Notes: a model not told the origin generated them from the letters alone. Numbered from the stretch's first letter, positions 45,039-58,795 are shown. The stretch: DNA of 64,000 bases from Hericium rajendrae (GCA_033439255.1 CM065886.1:1736001-1800000); one strand, 5' to 3'. Made by a program: numbers and translations.

Positions 45039-47975
45039 ATGGCTCCTCGAAGTGTCCATCGTCCACGGACAATTGCTTGTCCAACTCCGACTTCTCACTC
45101 TTGTCGCCGCGGGTTCTGAACACCTTGGGGTCTCCGACAACACATAGAGGCCATTCATCCCTTTGTATCTCGCTCTCGAGCATCATCACCACCACTTAAA
45201 TTTCCGTCTCTCTTTGGTGCACAACATGACTCTGACTCTGACTCTGATATTGATATTGATATGGCTGAAGACATTCATGATGATGGTCAATTGCTCACTG
45301 AGACACACCCCATTCTTGATGGCAGACCTTGTGATAAATATGGAAATTATATTAATTCAAATGCAGAGCCATGTGGCCTTCCTCTACCCAAAGATAAAAA
45401 TGATTGGTCTCCATTTCGGAATCGAGTTGAATTTGAGACTGCAGATTTGCTATTCCGTCGAGTTCAGATTTCTGAGGATAATCATAATGATCTTATGGAC
45501 TTGTGGGCTGCTTCTCATGATGGAGAGCCTCCTTTTGCAAATCAAAAAGATTTACATGGTGTTCTTGATTCTATTACTTTGGGAGATGCACCATGGTTCC
45601 GTTTCACTGTAAATTATACTGGAAAGATTCCAAAGAAAAATCCTCCTAAATGGATGTTGGCTACATATGAAGTGTGGTATTGAGATCCACGTACAATAAT
45701 AAAGAATCAGCTGAGCAACCCTGACTTTAAGGGTGAAATTGACTATGCTCCAAAACGTCAGTTTAAAAATAACAAGAGATGCTGGACAGACTTTATGTCA
45801 GGAAACTGAGCATGGCGTCAGGCTGATAAAATTGCTGAAGATCCCAAAACTCATGGTGCCATGTTTGTGCCTCTTGTCATGGGAAGTGATAAGACTACAG
45901 TTTTAGTTGGTACAGGCAACAATGAATATTACCCACTCTATGCATCAATAGGCAATGTGCATAATAATGTTCGACGTGCTCATCGTGATGCTTTAACTGT
46001 GATGGGCTTTCTTTCTGTTGCAAGAGCAGATCGCAGAAGTAAAAAAAGTGTTGAATTTCGCAGATTTAAGAAACACCTTTTGCATGAATCCTTGAAAGCA
46101 ATTTTAGGATATTTGCAACCTGGTCTAACTACACCACAAGTGCTTTGCTGTTCTGATGGGCACTTGCGCCGTGTTATTTATGGTCTTGGTCCTTATATTG
46201 GAGATTATCTTGAGCAAGTTGATTTGTCTGCTATTGTTAAAAACTGGTGTTTTACATGCAAATGCAGACCAAAGCAACTTGATAATGATCCTGATCGTGG
46301 TCCAAGAAGTCATGAAGACACATGTGAATTGATGTAGTCTAAGACTAATCAACAACTATGGTATGAGTATGGCATAGTTCCAGGTATAATGGTTAGTACA
46401 TATAATTTTATCTTGTTAAAACTTTTATCTAATAATTTATTAAGCCATTTACAGCATCCTTTGCTCGTGCTGATATTTATGAACTTCTTTCTCCTGATCT
46501 TTTGCATCAAATTATTAAAGGCACATTTCATGATCACATTGTGCTTTGGATTGAAAAATACCTGATAAAAGTACATGGCAAAACAGCTGGATCTGAAATT
46601 CTTGCTGAAATTGATTGTAGAATTGCTGCTGCACCTGCATTTCCAGAACTTCGTCGTTTTCCAGATGGACGTGGATTTTCACAATGGACTGGTGATGACT
46701 CTAAGGCATTGATGAAAGTATTTTTGCCTGCAATTGATGGTCTTGTTCCTCAAAGAATGGTTCGTTGTGTTCATGCACTTTTAGATTTCTGTTATCTTGC
46801 ACGAAGATCAACAATTGATGAAGATACTCTTAATGAAATAGAAGCTGCCTTAGAGATATTTTGGAAAGAAAGAGAAATATTTGTAGAAGTTGGAATATAT
46901 CCAAATGGTATTTCTTTACCTCGGCAGCACTCTTTGAAACATTATCGTCATTGGATTGAAGAATTTGCAGTGCCCAATGGACTGTGTTCATCTATCACAG
47001 AGTCAAAGCATATTAGAGCTGTAAAAGAACCATGGCGTCGCTCTAGTCGATTCAATGCTCTTGGACAGATGCTTATGACAAATCAAAGACTTGACAAATT
47101 AGCAGCATGCTGGGATGATTTTGTTGACCGTGGAATGCTAAACAAACCAGTAGCTATAGAGGCAGACTCTGATGATAATTCAGTTATAGAAGATGATGAA
47201 ATTAAAATTTCTGAATTGCCTTTCAATGCAGGAGATTATAGATTTTTGCAATGGTGGACCTGTAGAAGGCTCTAAGATTATGGCAAATGTTAGAATGGCA
47301 AGGTCAAGAGAGAAGAGTGGCTATCCTAGAAAACTTTATAAACTTTCAAGATATATTGAGCAGCCAGATCTTCCTGAATTGATTCGTCGTTTTTTGTATG
47401 ATCAGCTTGAAGCAACACCTGACAGAACATCATCACATGTGGAACTATCTGAATGTCCAAAAGCACCACACAAAATTGATGTTTTTCATTCAGCGATTGC
47501 TACATACTATTCACCTAGTGATTTATCTGGAAGAACAGGATTTCATCAGCATCGTATTCGATCAAATCCTAAATGGCGCAATGGTCCTGCACGTCGTGAT
47601 TGTGTTTTTGTAGAAAGTAATCCTGATTTGCCAGGAATGCAAGGGCTTTTTGTTGGTCAAGTCTTGCTATTTTTCTCTTTTATACACAGACAAAAGACCT
47701 ATCCATGTGCACTTATCTCATGGTTTACTACTATTGATGATAAGCCAGATGAAGACACTGGAATGTGGATTGTTGAAAGAGAAGTGGATGAAGATGGTGA
47801 AAGAGTGTGCTCTGTTGTCCACTTAGATACTATACTTCGAAGTGCTCATCTGATTGGAGTATATGGTAATGAACATCTTCCTTCTGACTTTCATTATACT
47901 TATACTCTTGATGCATTTCACTCTTACTATGTTAACAAATTTTCTGATCATCATGCAAATGAAATAGCCTTTTGA
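45039..47975 (+). pseudogene. Plavaka transposase, decayed
   Basis: This is a DDE-type transposase of the Plavaka family. The start at 45039 (MAPRSVHRPRT) leads into a C2H2-like finger (CRRGF, WGLRQHIEAIH). Diagnostic segments are VEFETADLLFRR, GSDKTTVLVGTGNNEYYPLY, IGNVHNNVRRAHR, ADIYELLSPDLLHQIIKGTF, WTGDDSKALMKVFLPAI, GLCSSITESKHIRAVKEPWR and the C-terminal PARRDCVFVESNPDLPGM. A likely intron lies at about 46383-46447. In-frame stops occur at 45117, 45681, 45807 (all TGA) and 46335 (TAG), and the frame slips near 47240 beside a T-run. The protein is therefore probably not made from this copy. Confidence 0.9.
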
Positions 47976-48059
47976 TAGCATATCTTTCAGTTTTTGTACT
48001 TATATATTATCAGTAGTAATAACTGACAATCTGAGATTTTAACTATTAGTTTATAATGT

Positions 48060-49190
48060 GAAGATTAAAATGTAAAGTACAATCTAAAAGTCTGATCTGG
48101 ATCTATATTTCAGTCTTACTAAATCTGATATTGTCTGAGATAAAGATATAGTTCTGAGAACAATCTGACTTGAGTCTGTATCTAGTCTGAAAGTAAGTAT
48201 AAATCTGACTTGAGTCTGACCCTGATCTGAAAGTAAGTATAAATCTGACTTGAGTCTGACCCTAGTCTGAAAGTAAGTATAAATCTGACTTGAGTCTGAC
48301 TCTAGTCTGAAAGTAAGTATAAATCTGACTTGAGTCTGACCCTAGTCTGAACAGTAAGTATAAATCTGATAATTTCTGAGCTCAGTCTGAGAACAGTCTG
48401 AGTATAAAGATATTATCTGATTGTTTTTGATTTTTATCTAATTTCTGTTTAGAATCTGATTGATGTCTGATTTAACTCTGATAGATAAAGATAAATCTGA
48501 TTGAGTCTGATATAGTTCTGAAACAAGTGTGTAGGTCTGAAGTAAATTTGAATATTATCTGATTGAAATCTGTCTTGCAAAGTAAAAATCTGATTATATC
48601 TGTAGTACAAAAAGAAATCTGATTATTGTCTGATTTATCTCTGACAGCAAAGCTCATATCTGAGAAGTATCTGACTCAAGTCTGTTGATAGATCTCAAAT
48701 CTGATAGTTTCTGATTCTGTCTGACAATCATATTAAAATCTGATTGTTCTCTGAAGTATATCTGATAATATGTCTTATTTCTAATTATATCTGACTATAG
48801 TCTGAATTGAATCTGATCATTTATATTATTTCTGACTAATATCTGAATTACATCTGAAAAGGTCAAATATTTCTGAAGTAATCTGATGTTAGTCTGAAAC
48901 TGTTCAATATTTCTAATTTGATCTGATATTAGTCTAAGATTGTACTCAACATCTGTAATGATCTGATATCAATCTGATGTTACTCTGAGATTATATTTTA
49001 AATCTGATACAAATCTGTAAGTATATGAAGAAGATCTGATTGATATCTGATCAATTTTACAAAATCTGAATGTGTCTGATGTATATCTGACAGATCTGAT
49101 ATATATCTGAGAAAATTTTATCAGAAATCCAAAAATTTTCAGATGTATCAGATAATCAGATAGTTTCAGATATTTTTCAGACAGTTTCAG
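48060..49190 (+). repeat. Right subterminal TCTGA repeats of Plavaka element
   Basis: The sequence is dominated by AATCTGA/GTCTGA words. At 48170-48360 four to five 46-bp units of the form AAATCTGACTTGAGTCTGAC plus CTAGTCTGAAAGTAAGTAT lie in tandem. It mirrors the left subterminal array in motif (TCTGAT/ATCAGA). Confidence 0.88.
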
Positions 49191-49221
49191 ATGCATCAGA
49201 AAGTTGTAAGGGTTCCTGATG

Positions 49222-52200
49222 CAGTTGAGCAAAGTCACCAGCAAGAATGATGTTTACATCTCCAAAAGGCTGATCTTCTACTTTAAGTGCACTGCTCATT
49301 TGGGCACTTATATTGTACAAACTATTGCAATCTACCATAGACACCTCATCTAGAAAGATGTACTGAACATGTTGAAGCCTGGTACGGATGTCAGCTAGAG
49401 TAGATACACCTTTGCCTCCTTCTGGTTGAAATTTATTGATAGCCAACATAGAATGGTATGTTGATCCTCCTATCAAAGCTGCTGCAGCTCCTGTGGGTGC
49501 CATGATTAAAAATTTGTAAGACTCTTGTCTCTGCTCAAAAAACTTGGTCATAGCTTTGATGACTTGTGACTTGCCAGTGCCAGCCATACCACCTAAATAC
49601 ATTTTAAGCTGCTCAGACTGAGGAGTTACAGCATGATTTGCAATAATCTTGAATGCTCTTGATTGCTCAACATTTAGTATGAATGTCTTAGCTATTTCAT
49701 CAATGTTTAATCTATCCTGTGGATTTTTTGGACGATAATTGTAATCTAAATATGCTTTGCTCACCAACTTGACTTCATCTACATTATAAGGATCTCCATA
49801 TGAAGTATCATTATTCTTTTCTGCATTGCTAGCTTCAAGATCTCTTTTGGCCAAGATAATATCTTTTTCTCGTGCTAGAGTTGCTTTCCATTCCTTTTGA
49901 GACTTGGATAACATGACATTCTCATCAACAGCATTTTCTGTCTGTTCTATTTTGCTTGGATTTAACCATCCAGTACCTTGAATAAGCTTATGCATCTCAT
50001 ACATATCTGCCAGTCTTTTCTGTTGCTTTTTACCTATATCATCTCATTCTTCTTGAAGCTTTTCTGTCAGACTATCTACACCCCAGTTGGCAGTTGCTTC
50101 ATCTTCATCATGTTGACCATCAAGCTCATGCTGAAATGTGCCCAGAATCTTATCACCAAAACTATTTATCATATCATGTTGTTTTCTTTGTGCAGAAAAG
50201 TCATCTCTAGCATCATTGCATTCATATTTGATTTGAAAAAAGTTCATAACTTGCTTTTGCCTAAAAGTAAATTTATTTTTCTCAAATGCATCATCCCATG
50301 ATTGTTCTTTGTTCTTAAGGTCAAGACCAGATCTCCATGGTTTAAATAATGTGAGCATAGTTTGGCAATATTCTTCTCTATTTCCTTTGTCTCTTTTAGG
50401 CAATGCACCTCCAGTAAAGTTTGGAACTTTGCTTTTGCTCTCATCAAATTTATAAATATAATGACTGTGTGATTGAGGATGTGGCTCAATAAACAACATT
50501 TTAGAAAGAATTTTTTTTTTGTACTATGTTTACTATTTTTATAATTATGATCTTCATCATCTGGATCCTCCTCCTCCTCTGTCTCCTCCTCTGCATTATC
50601 TGGATATATATATTCATCATCATCATTATCATTGTATTTCATATCTTCTTCTACTTCTTCCTCCTCTTGCATTTGAAGTGTAACATCTTCATCAATATCC
50701 ATTTTATCTTCTTTCAAATCACTTTTTTTACTATTATCCATATTTATATCCTTGCTATCTTTTGACATATTTGATGTTTGATTTGACTCTAATTTGTCAT
50801 TTGAAGACTGTGACTTAGATTTTTTTAATCCACTCAAAGGTCTTTTTTCATACAAACGTACCCAATCATACAAAGTCACATCACTGAGTTCTTTTGGTCT
50901 ATACATGTAATCAAGAATTGGAGACAAAGCTACTAACTTTCCTTGAATTTGATTTACTATCACTTTATCAGGAACATCCTCATGAAACTCATCAATTTGA
51001 TTCCAGTCTTGGCTAACTTGTTTAATATATGTACTCCAAAAGAAAACCTTAAACAAGTGACTTGTATAGTGATCTGGATGAGACAAGAGATACATGCATG
51101 TCATGGGAGATCCCATTTCTAATTTTACAGTTAAAGAATTTACTATCTGAACTATTAACTTTCTTGCCTTTTCTTGTCTAGAATTATCACCACCAATATA
51201 AGTAGTATTTTTATCAAATACACTGCGGATAGCCTGAAACATGACATGAGTGTTCAAAGGTGACTTGGTAATGTAGTCAGTAATATATGCAATAATAGAT
51301 TTAATACTTGTTCCAGAAAGCATACTAGTTACATCTGTGTTACAACCCAAAAGATATGTCAAAGGTGTTGAGAATGTATTGAGCATGGCCTCTCCTTTTT
51401 TCATGATAATACTGCCACTATCTTGATCTATTAAAGAAGCTGGATAAGTCTCTCTTGGAAATCGAGCTTTGCAACTGTCATATTTTTTATTCTTACAACC
51501 TCCTCTGCCACAGTCATGAATATTTGATAAATATAATAGTTCATTGACTCTTTTTTTGAAATGTGCCCACCAAGAGCATTTTTTTGACAATTGCTACAAT
51601 CATTTACAAATTTATCATTTACATGTTCATCATCTGAATTTGGAACTAGAGGTGTTTGATCATTTATCACATGTGTTTTGCATGGCTGTGGTGGTGCTTC
51701 TGGCAATACTTGAGTTGATTCAACATAATCAGAATTCTTTTCCATTTGTTTTATCATATCATTTTCCACTTTGGCCATAGTGCTATCAATAAACTCACCT
51801 TGATGACAACTTTCTAAATATCTGATCATCTCTTTTTGAAACTCAGATGTAGGATCCAAAATTCTATCACGTATTTCCTGAGGGGACAGAGAATTTTGAA
51901 TCCAGATTATAGTATGAAGATGAAGGCTAAGACGGCCTTGTTGTTCTACAGTACCATAGTATCCAGCAGTCTTGCCATATAAACCTCTTTCTTTGTCATT
52001 GAATCTTAGCACATGCTTGATAAACAAGTCCACCATGAGTTTAAAAAATCTAGCTCCTGCTACTGGATTGCTAGCAATGAGACAGAACTGCTCATCTTTT
52101 TCATAAAGCTTTGGATATAATTTCAAGTCCTTGTCAGCAAAATAAAGACAGATTGGATGTTTAAGATCAGCTGGTGCAAATGTTATAAACCAAGAGGGAG

Positions 52201-54379
52201 CACCCAAATATGATATAAGCGACCAGATCTCATTTCTCATGTATTTTCGACCAGTCTTTGAACCTTGCACATGATGAGCAACATGATCTAAGTCATTGAT
52301 GATTTGATAGCAGAGTTTTTCTTCTTCTGTTTCTGGCTGTACTCTTTCTCCCTCAGCCAATCTATCTATAAGTTGACTTAGAACCTCTGGATTTACAGAC
52401 ATGAGTCTGTCTGCTATATTAGAAAAATTAGCTTTTTTGGCTAAGAGATAGCCACCAGTGGTACTGTCTTTAATCTGATTATGATTAATACATACCAGGG
52501 GAAACATAGCCTCATACTGAAATCTTTTATCATAATACATCAATAGATTTCCTTTTCTTGCTTGATCTGATATCTTAACACTGCCATTTTTGTTACCAAT
52601 GCCACCTAGTCCATATGGAAACAACCATGGAAATATCTGAGGATATAGCTGAGGATTGTTATATATTGACTCAGGATTTGCAGCTTGCCCTATGCCTAAA
52701 GCTCTATTGTCTTTGCCTCTCATATGCTGTAAAGCAATAGCTCTAAGTTGTTGAGTGGTTTTTTTTTCCAGATCTCCTCCTGTTAGTCCATGTACAATGA
52801 AAGGACAAATACCTGACTCTACACCTTCAATAGGTTCATCAGATACAGACATCATTCCAGGCTCAGTGGCATTGTCTGCAATTTTGCATTCTACAACTAC
52901 TGCAGGAACATCTTCTGGATATGTATTTAAATTTTCATAAGATATATCCAAGTCAGCATAATCAATATGATTAAGCTTCAACCATTCCAAGGCATGAGCC
53001 ACTTTATTTCTTCGAACTAAGAGAGGAGTCCGCTTGAAATCTTTTTTGGTAGGCTGAGTCTGTCCTATGTAAATAAAAGCCATCACTTCATCTAGCTCAT
53101 CAAGACTAGGTGGAAGCTTTGCATATATTTTAGGTATAGGAGTAGAAAAGAAAACAGCATTTGCAGACATTTTATGCAAGCCAGATTTGTTTACACGTAC
53201 AATGCATCTGTTGTGACACACCCTAGAAATAAGCATTTTTTCAGTCCAACTAAGGTCATGTAGCTGTTTTGGAATCTCACCTATCCAATTGCCATTTATC
53301 AAAGCCCCTTTTGGTGTCTTTTTCTTCTTCAAATCTTTCAGACAAGTGTCACAGATATTTTCTGAGTATGTGTTCATAATTGGTCCTTCACAAGGCTGTA
53401 TAGGATCAGATGACGTATATCTTTCTTGTCTTGCAACAAATGTATTGTTGCTTTCAAGAATAGAAAAATCAAGATCATGTTGAGAAAGATTAGAAAGATT
53501 TTTAATCAGAGTAAGTAAATCACAAACAGCACATGAGCCCTCTAATATCATATTTGGTTGAATATCTTTACAATAAGCAAAAACAATGTCTTCAATGAGT
53601 TTTTTTGAAGGAGGATTTGGAGGAAATGATTTATTGATATTACTATCTACATTTTTGTCTTGCTTTTTATTAACTCTATATCTTTTGCATCTTGCATTAT
53701 TACCCTTTTCACACACTTGAAATACTGTAATGTATTTTTCACATCTATCACTCTTGCAACAATGTCTTTTCAATTTACTTTGCAATTCATTGAGACTATT
53801 TCTACCATTTGCATTTATCTTATGTTGCAGACATAAAGTCACAAGCATAGCTTTGTTCAATTTTATTAGCTTTGAAACTGGGACAGTAGTTCGAACACTA
53901 TTATCTGTCATTGATGTATAATCTATGCTATGAGAAACAAAACTCCACATTGTATTTTCTTCAAAATGCATAGGATCTAATATAAAATCAACAATTTCAT
54001 TATATGACCAATTTGCAGGGTCCTGTCTAGCACCACCTCGTTGGTTATTATAACTTGATAAGGAGTTGTTACAGATTATATCAGTTGTCTTATGTACTAA
54101 AACCTTCAATGGCCATTGAACATGTTTTAAAACTGAACTTATCTTGTGTAAAAGCATGGTATGTATCACTATCCACAAACATAACACTATTGTTGAGATT
54201 AGCATAATTATCCAAAGACGTATGGTCTCTTTAACCATAAGCTCTTTAGCCATATTATATGTGTTCTTTAACACAAGCTCCTGAGCCATTCTGCATGTGT
54301 TCTTTAACACTGACCCTTTGATCAAGATTTGCCACAAATGAGACCACAAACCTTGAACACAATGCTTTGTGATATGCAT
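49222..54379 (-). pseudogene. Helitron Rep/helicase, N-terminal and central part
   Basis: The ATG at 54379 opens a long frame. The Helitron-like N domain carries the HUH endonuclease motif in RLSLHLHTIIW (about 51905-51940) and the paired tyrosines in AYITDYITK (about 51267-51292). The helicase Walker A is in AGTGKSQVIKAM (about 49555-49590) and Walker B in YIFLDEVSMVD (about 49340). An acidic low-complexity stretch lies at 50520-50760. Frame breaks are one-base slips in a seven-T run (51579-51585) and a ten-T run (50511-50520), and a TGA stop at 50044-50046. The protein would nick and unwind DNA for rolling-circle transposition. Confidence 0.88.
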
Positions 54380-54400
54380 GCAGTGGCGGCGTTGATGACT

Positions 54401-54613
54401 ACTAGAAAAAGGGAGATCTCTACCTCATCCATCAAACTCTGGTACTTAACAGCAACAGAGTTTATTTTTAAACAAAATTTATTTTTAGTTCACACCACGC
54501 TTTCAAAACAAAGTCAGAAAAAGCAAAGTCTATTTGAAGAGCATAAAAGTAAAGTCTAGTTGAAGAGCGTAACAAAATTAAGCAACTCAGTCAATAATGA
54601 ACTGTCTAATCTA
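54401..54613. other. Spacer right of the Helitron gene
   Basis: No gene was seen. The 5' terminus of the Helitron should be near here or further right, but no TC start or ATIR copy was recognised. Confidence 0.35.
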
Positions 54614-56797
54614 TCACTGCTTTCTAGCAAGAAGATAAATGCCTTGAACATTCAAGTTCAAGTTGCTGTAGCCACTCTTTACAAACTCAGTCACGGTGTG
54701 AATTACCACCACTAAATCCCCCAACTCCAAGTCACCTTTGGTATGCTTTGCAAGCTTGTGAGCCTTCGTGAACAAAAAACGAGGATCACCTTTGATCGTT
54801 GTACCACCTTCACCAAGACGCTTGTAGAACCTGGTACAATCCCAGACAGGAACTATATAATCAAGTCTCATGGTCAGCAACATCTTTTGAGCTAAGACAT
54901 AAAAGACGTACTAGTATCCAAAAGTCCCAAGGGACGCTTGGTCATGTCTTTGATTCCGGTACCAGAACTGGCATCAGTCTGGTTGTCACCAGACGTCGGA
55001 GTGGGGAACGAGTATTTTCCTCCCTTTGACAAGGAAGAGGAAGCAGAAGATGCAGTAGATTCTAAAGATGGTATTAGTGATAATTACATGTAATTCAGAT
55101 AAAAGGGGCTTACTTGTAGATTTAGGCGTCTCTGCTTTGCTTGATGAGGCAGTGGATTCACGCTCTCCTACCATAGTGCCAAATGGAACACCGCCCTCCA
55201 TGCAAAAGATGCTCAGCTTCCTCTTGCCAAACACTGACCCATAAAATGCCAATCCCCTCTCCCACTCCATGCTAAGAGGAGATACGTAGAGCTCTCTTAT
55301 GTACCGCTTCCCTAAATGATTACAATTAGACAGAAACAACTGAACAACACAACCAAGAACATACCTTTTCCAGTATTCATCATACGGCCTTCCATCAAAT
55401 CAGACTTCACCACAAAGCCAATCGTGACAAAAAGAGCCACCTGCTCATTCTCTTTGAAGATGATGCCTCTATGGGTTGCCGTATTCGCCTCAAAAAGATT
55501 GGGGTCCACTCGAGCTGGGTTTATCAGATCCAAGGACACATTCTGACTGAACGTCATAATTTGAACAAGATAGCTATACAATCATTATGTTAGGTTGCAT
55601 CTAATGTAACGCAATAATAAGAATGACTTACTCTAAATTGAGATTTCCATACTCAACCTCCGTCAGAAGACTGGCTCCCAACGTCTGAACATTGATGCTG
55701 CCTCCAGTCAGAGAAACAGAATGGCTAAGAGTTCAAATGAGTACATGAGGAATCTGCAGTTAAGCAAGTTGAGACGTACTCCAAGCTGGGCAGGCTTTTG
55801 TAGGAAGTCTTGAGAAGCCTGTCCATCAGATTGACATCTGTGACCGCACAATCCTCTGGAACGCTAATACAATACTAGATGTGAGTCAATTCAAGGACGT
55901 CAAAAAAATGAACATACAATTTATCTTCGTCCTCCAATGGATCCTCGACCGTGTAGTGTGTCTCTTCCTCTTCTATCTCCTCCTCTTTATCTCCTTTTAC
56001 GTCAATCTCCTGCTCCTCAGCTGCCATCTCCTCTACCTTGTTCTCGACGGGTAAGGTGTTGGATTCTTCGTCGCTGGAGTCCACGAGTACAACTTTGGGC
56101 TTTTTGCTGCAGATGAAACATTAGAAATCAGACAAATATTGATAAAGATCAATGAAACTCACCGCGTCTGCCGTGGCTTCTTTTCCATACTGAATGGGCT
56201 GTGCAACAAGATACGACTGAGCTGACATGGACCGAAACAAAAATACTGACAAAAGAACATGACTTACTCATCTTCTGAATCTAAACTAACAGCCTCTCTG
56301 TGATCGTATCCAACTCAATAAATCTGAGCAAAAAGTTAAAATTATGACAAGACGTACTTGTTGGCTCTCTTCTTGTCAGGACGAACTTTGGTGCCTTTGA
56401 AGGGGCTTATGACCACTCTACAAATCATGTCATGAGAAGACTCTACCTACATTGTAGCAATGTTCACTTACTCAACGTCCTTTGACTGGAATAGCCGCTT
56501 CGTGAAGAGTACATCTGACTCATCGTCAGACTCGTCCCCTGCAAGGGCCCGCTTTCTGAAGAAAAACACATGTTTTAGACTGGCACTTAGCACGTACGAA
56601 AATCTCTCAACTTACCGAGATCCTAGCATGCTTGCGCTGGAAGAGTTACGAGCCAGGCCCTTTGGAGCAGATGGTTGAATGCGCTCCTTGTCTCGATTGA
56701 CTGGTGTCACTGGCATGGTGTCGGTGCGGCTTAGAGCCTTGGAAACAGTAGAAGCAGAGACCTTTTTGGTCTTAGAACGAAGAGAGCGACCAGACAT
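54614..56797 (-). CDS. Unknown multi-exon protein
   Basis: Not recognised. The start is MSGRSLRSKTKKVSAS at 56797 and the end is LNLNVQGIYLLARKQ at 54614. About ten short exons with typical GT-AG introns encode a basic N terminus, acidic linkers (EEEIEEEETHYTVEDP near 55950) and a C-terminal domain (SVSLTGGSINVQTLG; FKENEQVALFVTIGFVV; RLGEGGTTIKGDPRFLF; LELGDLVVVIHTVTEFV). No frame break is obvious. A 4.7-kb transposon begins 30 bp upstream of its ATG, which probably separates it from its promoter. It may be a host gene or part of a mobile element. Confidence 0.5.
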
Positions 56798-56939
56798 GAC
56801 AGCTAATAGCAAGACAGAACAATGCACATCAGGAAATGAGGAATCTTCTGACTAGTCTGATTGTCTGACTTTTGTCTGAGAGTTCTGAACAGGTCCATTT
56901 GTCTGACTCACATATGAATAAAATAGTGTGTAGATCATT

Positions 56940-57690
56940 TTGTAAAATCAGAAGAATATCAGATATAAGCAGACCTATCAGATTCTTAAAAATCTGTCAG
57001 ATGAAGGTAATTTTGTCAGACATTCAATAAAAGTCAGATTATTGCTACTTTTCAGATAGAGTCAGGTAGGTCTCTATCGTCCAGATGTTTTCAGACATGT
57101 CAGATTCTCATGTATCTGTCAGATGAAGATTATTTTGCCAGACAGTTAATAAAAGTCAGACCATTGCTACTTTTCAGATAGAGTCAGGTAGGTCTCTATC
57201 ATCCAGATGTTTTCAGACATGTCAGATTCTCATGTATCTGTCAGATGAAGATTATTTTGCCAGACAGTTAATAAATGTCAGACCATTGCTACTTTTCAGA
57301 TGAAGTCAGGTAGGTCTCTATCATCCAGATTTTTTCAGACATGTCAGATGTTTCTACATCTGTCAGATAAAGGTAATTTTGTCAGATATTAAATAAAAGT
57401 CAGATTATTACTACTTTTCAGATAAAGTCAGGTAGGTCTCTATCATCCAGATATTCTCAGACATATCAGATTCTCATACATCTATCAGATGAAGGTAATC
57501 TTGTTAGACATTAAATAAAAGTCAGATCATTGATACTTTTCAGATGAAGTCAGGTAGGTCTCTATCATCCAGATGTTTTCAGATCAGATTTTTATATATC
57601 TGGATGAAGATCATTTTACTAGTCAGTTAATAAATGTCAGACCATTGTTACTTTTCAGATGGAGTCAGAAAGGTCTCTATCATCTAGTAC
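56940..57690 (+). repeat. 122-bp subterminal tandem repeats, about six copies
   Basis: The phrase GTCAGGTAGGTCTCTATC recurs at 57061, 57183, 57305, 57427 and 57549 (122 bp apart) and, degenerate, at 57663. The same phrase appears inverted near 61410-61430 at the other end of the element, consistent with a transposase-binding subterminal zone. Confidence 0.9.
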
Positions 57691-58795
57691 TTATCAGACA
57701 CATCAAACATTAAACACTGTCATATCACTTTTCATCTATCAAGACATCTGTATGTTTTTATTGATATATCAGCATCTTTATCAATCAAAGTTGAAATCAG
57801 GCAAATTGGACTTGGACTTGAACTTGAACTGTCAGACTCAGAATAAAGACTCAGAAGAGAACTTGGACTTAAAATCAGGCTGATCTTAAGCTCAGATTTA
57901 GAATGATATCTATAAGCCATAGCAGACACAACAACTACGCAGCCCACATTGCTCTGTTCTTTAGCTAAGTAATTACAAGAATATATAAAGCTAAGTAGTA
58001 GATCCATCATGTTCAAGTGGGTCCCCCGGGTTAAATACGATAAAGGCTGTTGGACTCATCTTTGCCTCCAGAAAGCCCCTTGGACCTTTAATTGGTGAGG
58101 CAGAAAGCCGAATTAGCACGATAGATTATTGTATAGCAGGTATTTTACTCACCGTGGACTACGCACGAGACATGGGTGCTGTGTGAACCGATGCGGGTCT
58201 GCTCACAAGATGATGTGGACCTTCGCATTCGTCTGAGATTGTGCGGGGTTGTGCGGGGCTGTGTGCAAGAAGGTGGAGGCCTGTACAAGTCGCACTGGGT
58301 GCGAGGAAGGCAGAGGGCAGAAGGATTGGCGCGGCGTGCACGAGGCATGGACCACAGGAAACGCAACATGCAAGGCACGTAACGGGGAGCCAAGTTAGCA
58401 CAACAAGCAATAAAATAGAGGGCAGCTTTACTTATCTTGGGTGCGGATCCGTGCGGAGTCGTGTGGGCCCATGCATACAATGGCTGGACCAAGCACGACA
58501 TGACTGGTCCACGTGCGAAGCGTGGATGCCTGCGCGCGAGGTGTGGATGCTGTGCTTGTGCGTGCCGTGCTGTGTGTGTTAATGCAGGTCCACCTACGAG
58601 ACGGCGGGGTTGTGCAGGGAGTGGGATGGGCGTGGGGTGAAGGACGCAGGAAAGGAGGGACGTGATGGGGCATGGGGCACGAAAGAGGTGGTGGTACGTG
58701 GGATGGCGCGCGGAGGGTGGTAAAGGTGAGCGGAGAGCCGCGGGGACTGATGATGGCGATGTGCGATAGATGGTGGGAGGCTTGAGGAGCCGTTG

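Larger units (their letters stand above)
39279..49221 (+). mobile_element. Plavaka (CMC/EnSpm-related) transposon, 9.9 kb
   Basis: The termini CATCAGGAACCCTTACAACT and their exact inverse lie at 39279 and 49221. The target duplication is CA (39277-39278, 49222-49223), and the helicase codons read GDFAQL-PPP when it is removed. It contains a plus-strand Plavaka transposase, a divergent minus-strand accessory gene and large subterminal repeat arrays. It is the likely source family for the CATCAG MITEs. Confidence 0.92.
36215..54400 (-). mobile_element. Helitron with nested Plavaka and MITE insertions
   Basis: The left end, which is the 3' end of a minus-strand element, matches that of the 27816 insertion. 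Read on minus it has the stem-loop GCCGTGC-GAA-GCATCGGC followed by CCTCTTCCACC. The Rep/helicase protein is spread over 54379-36279 with three foreign insertions. The 5' end of the element was not identified; 54400 is a minimum. Removing the insertions leaves about 7.5 kb. Confidence 0.8.

Noticed and set aside
45117-50046. Reassignment of TGA to an amino acid
   Set aside because: The intact TET/JBP, cysteine-cluster and gypsy integrase frames end in or avoid standard stops, and TAG and frameshifts are also present; decay explains the data.
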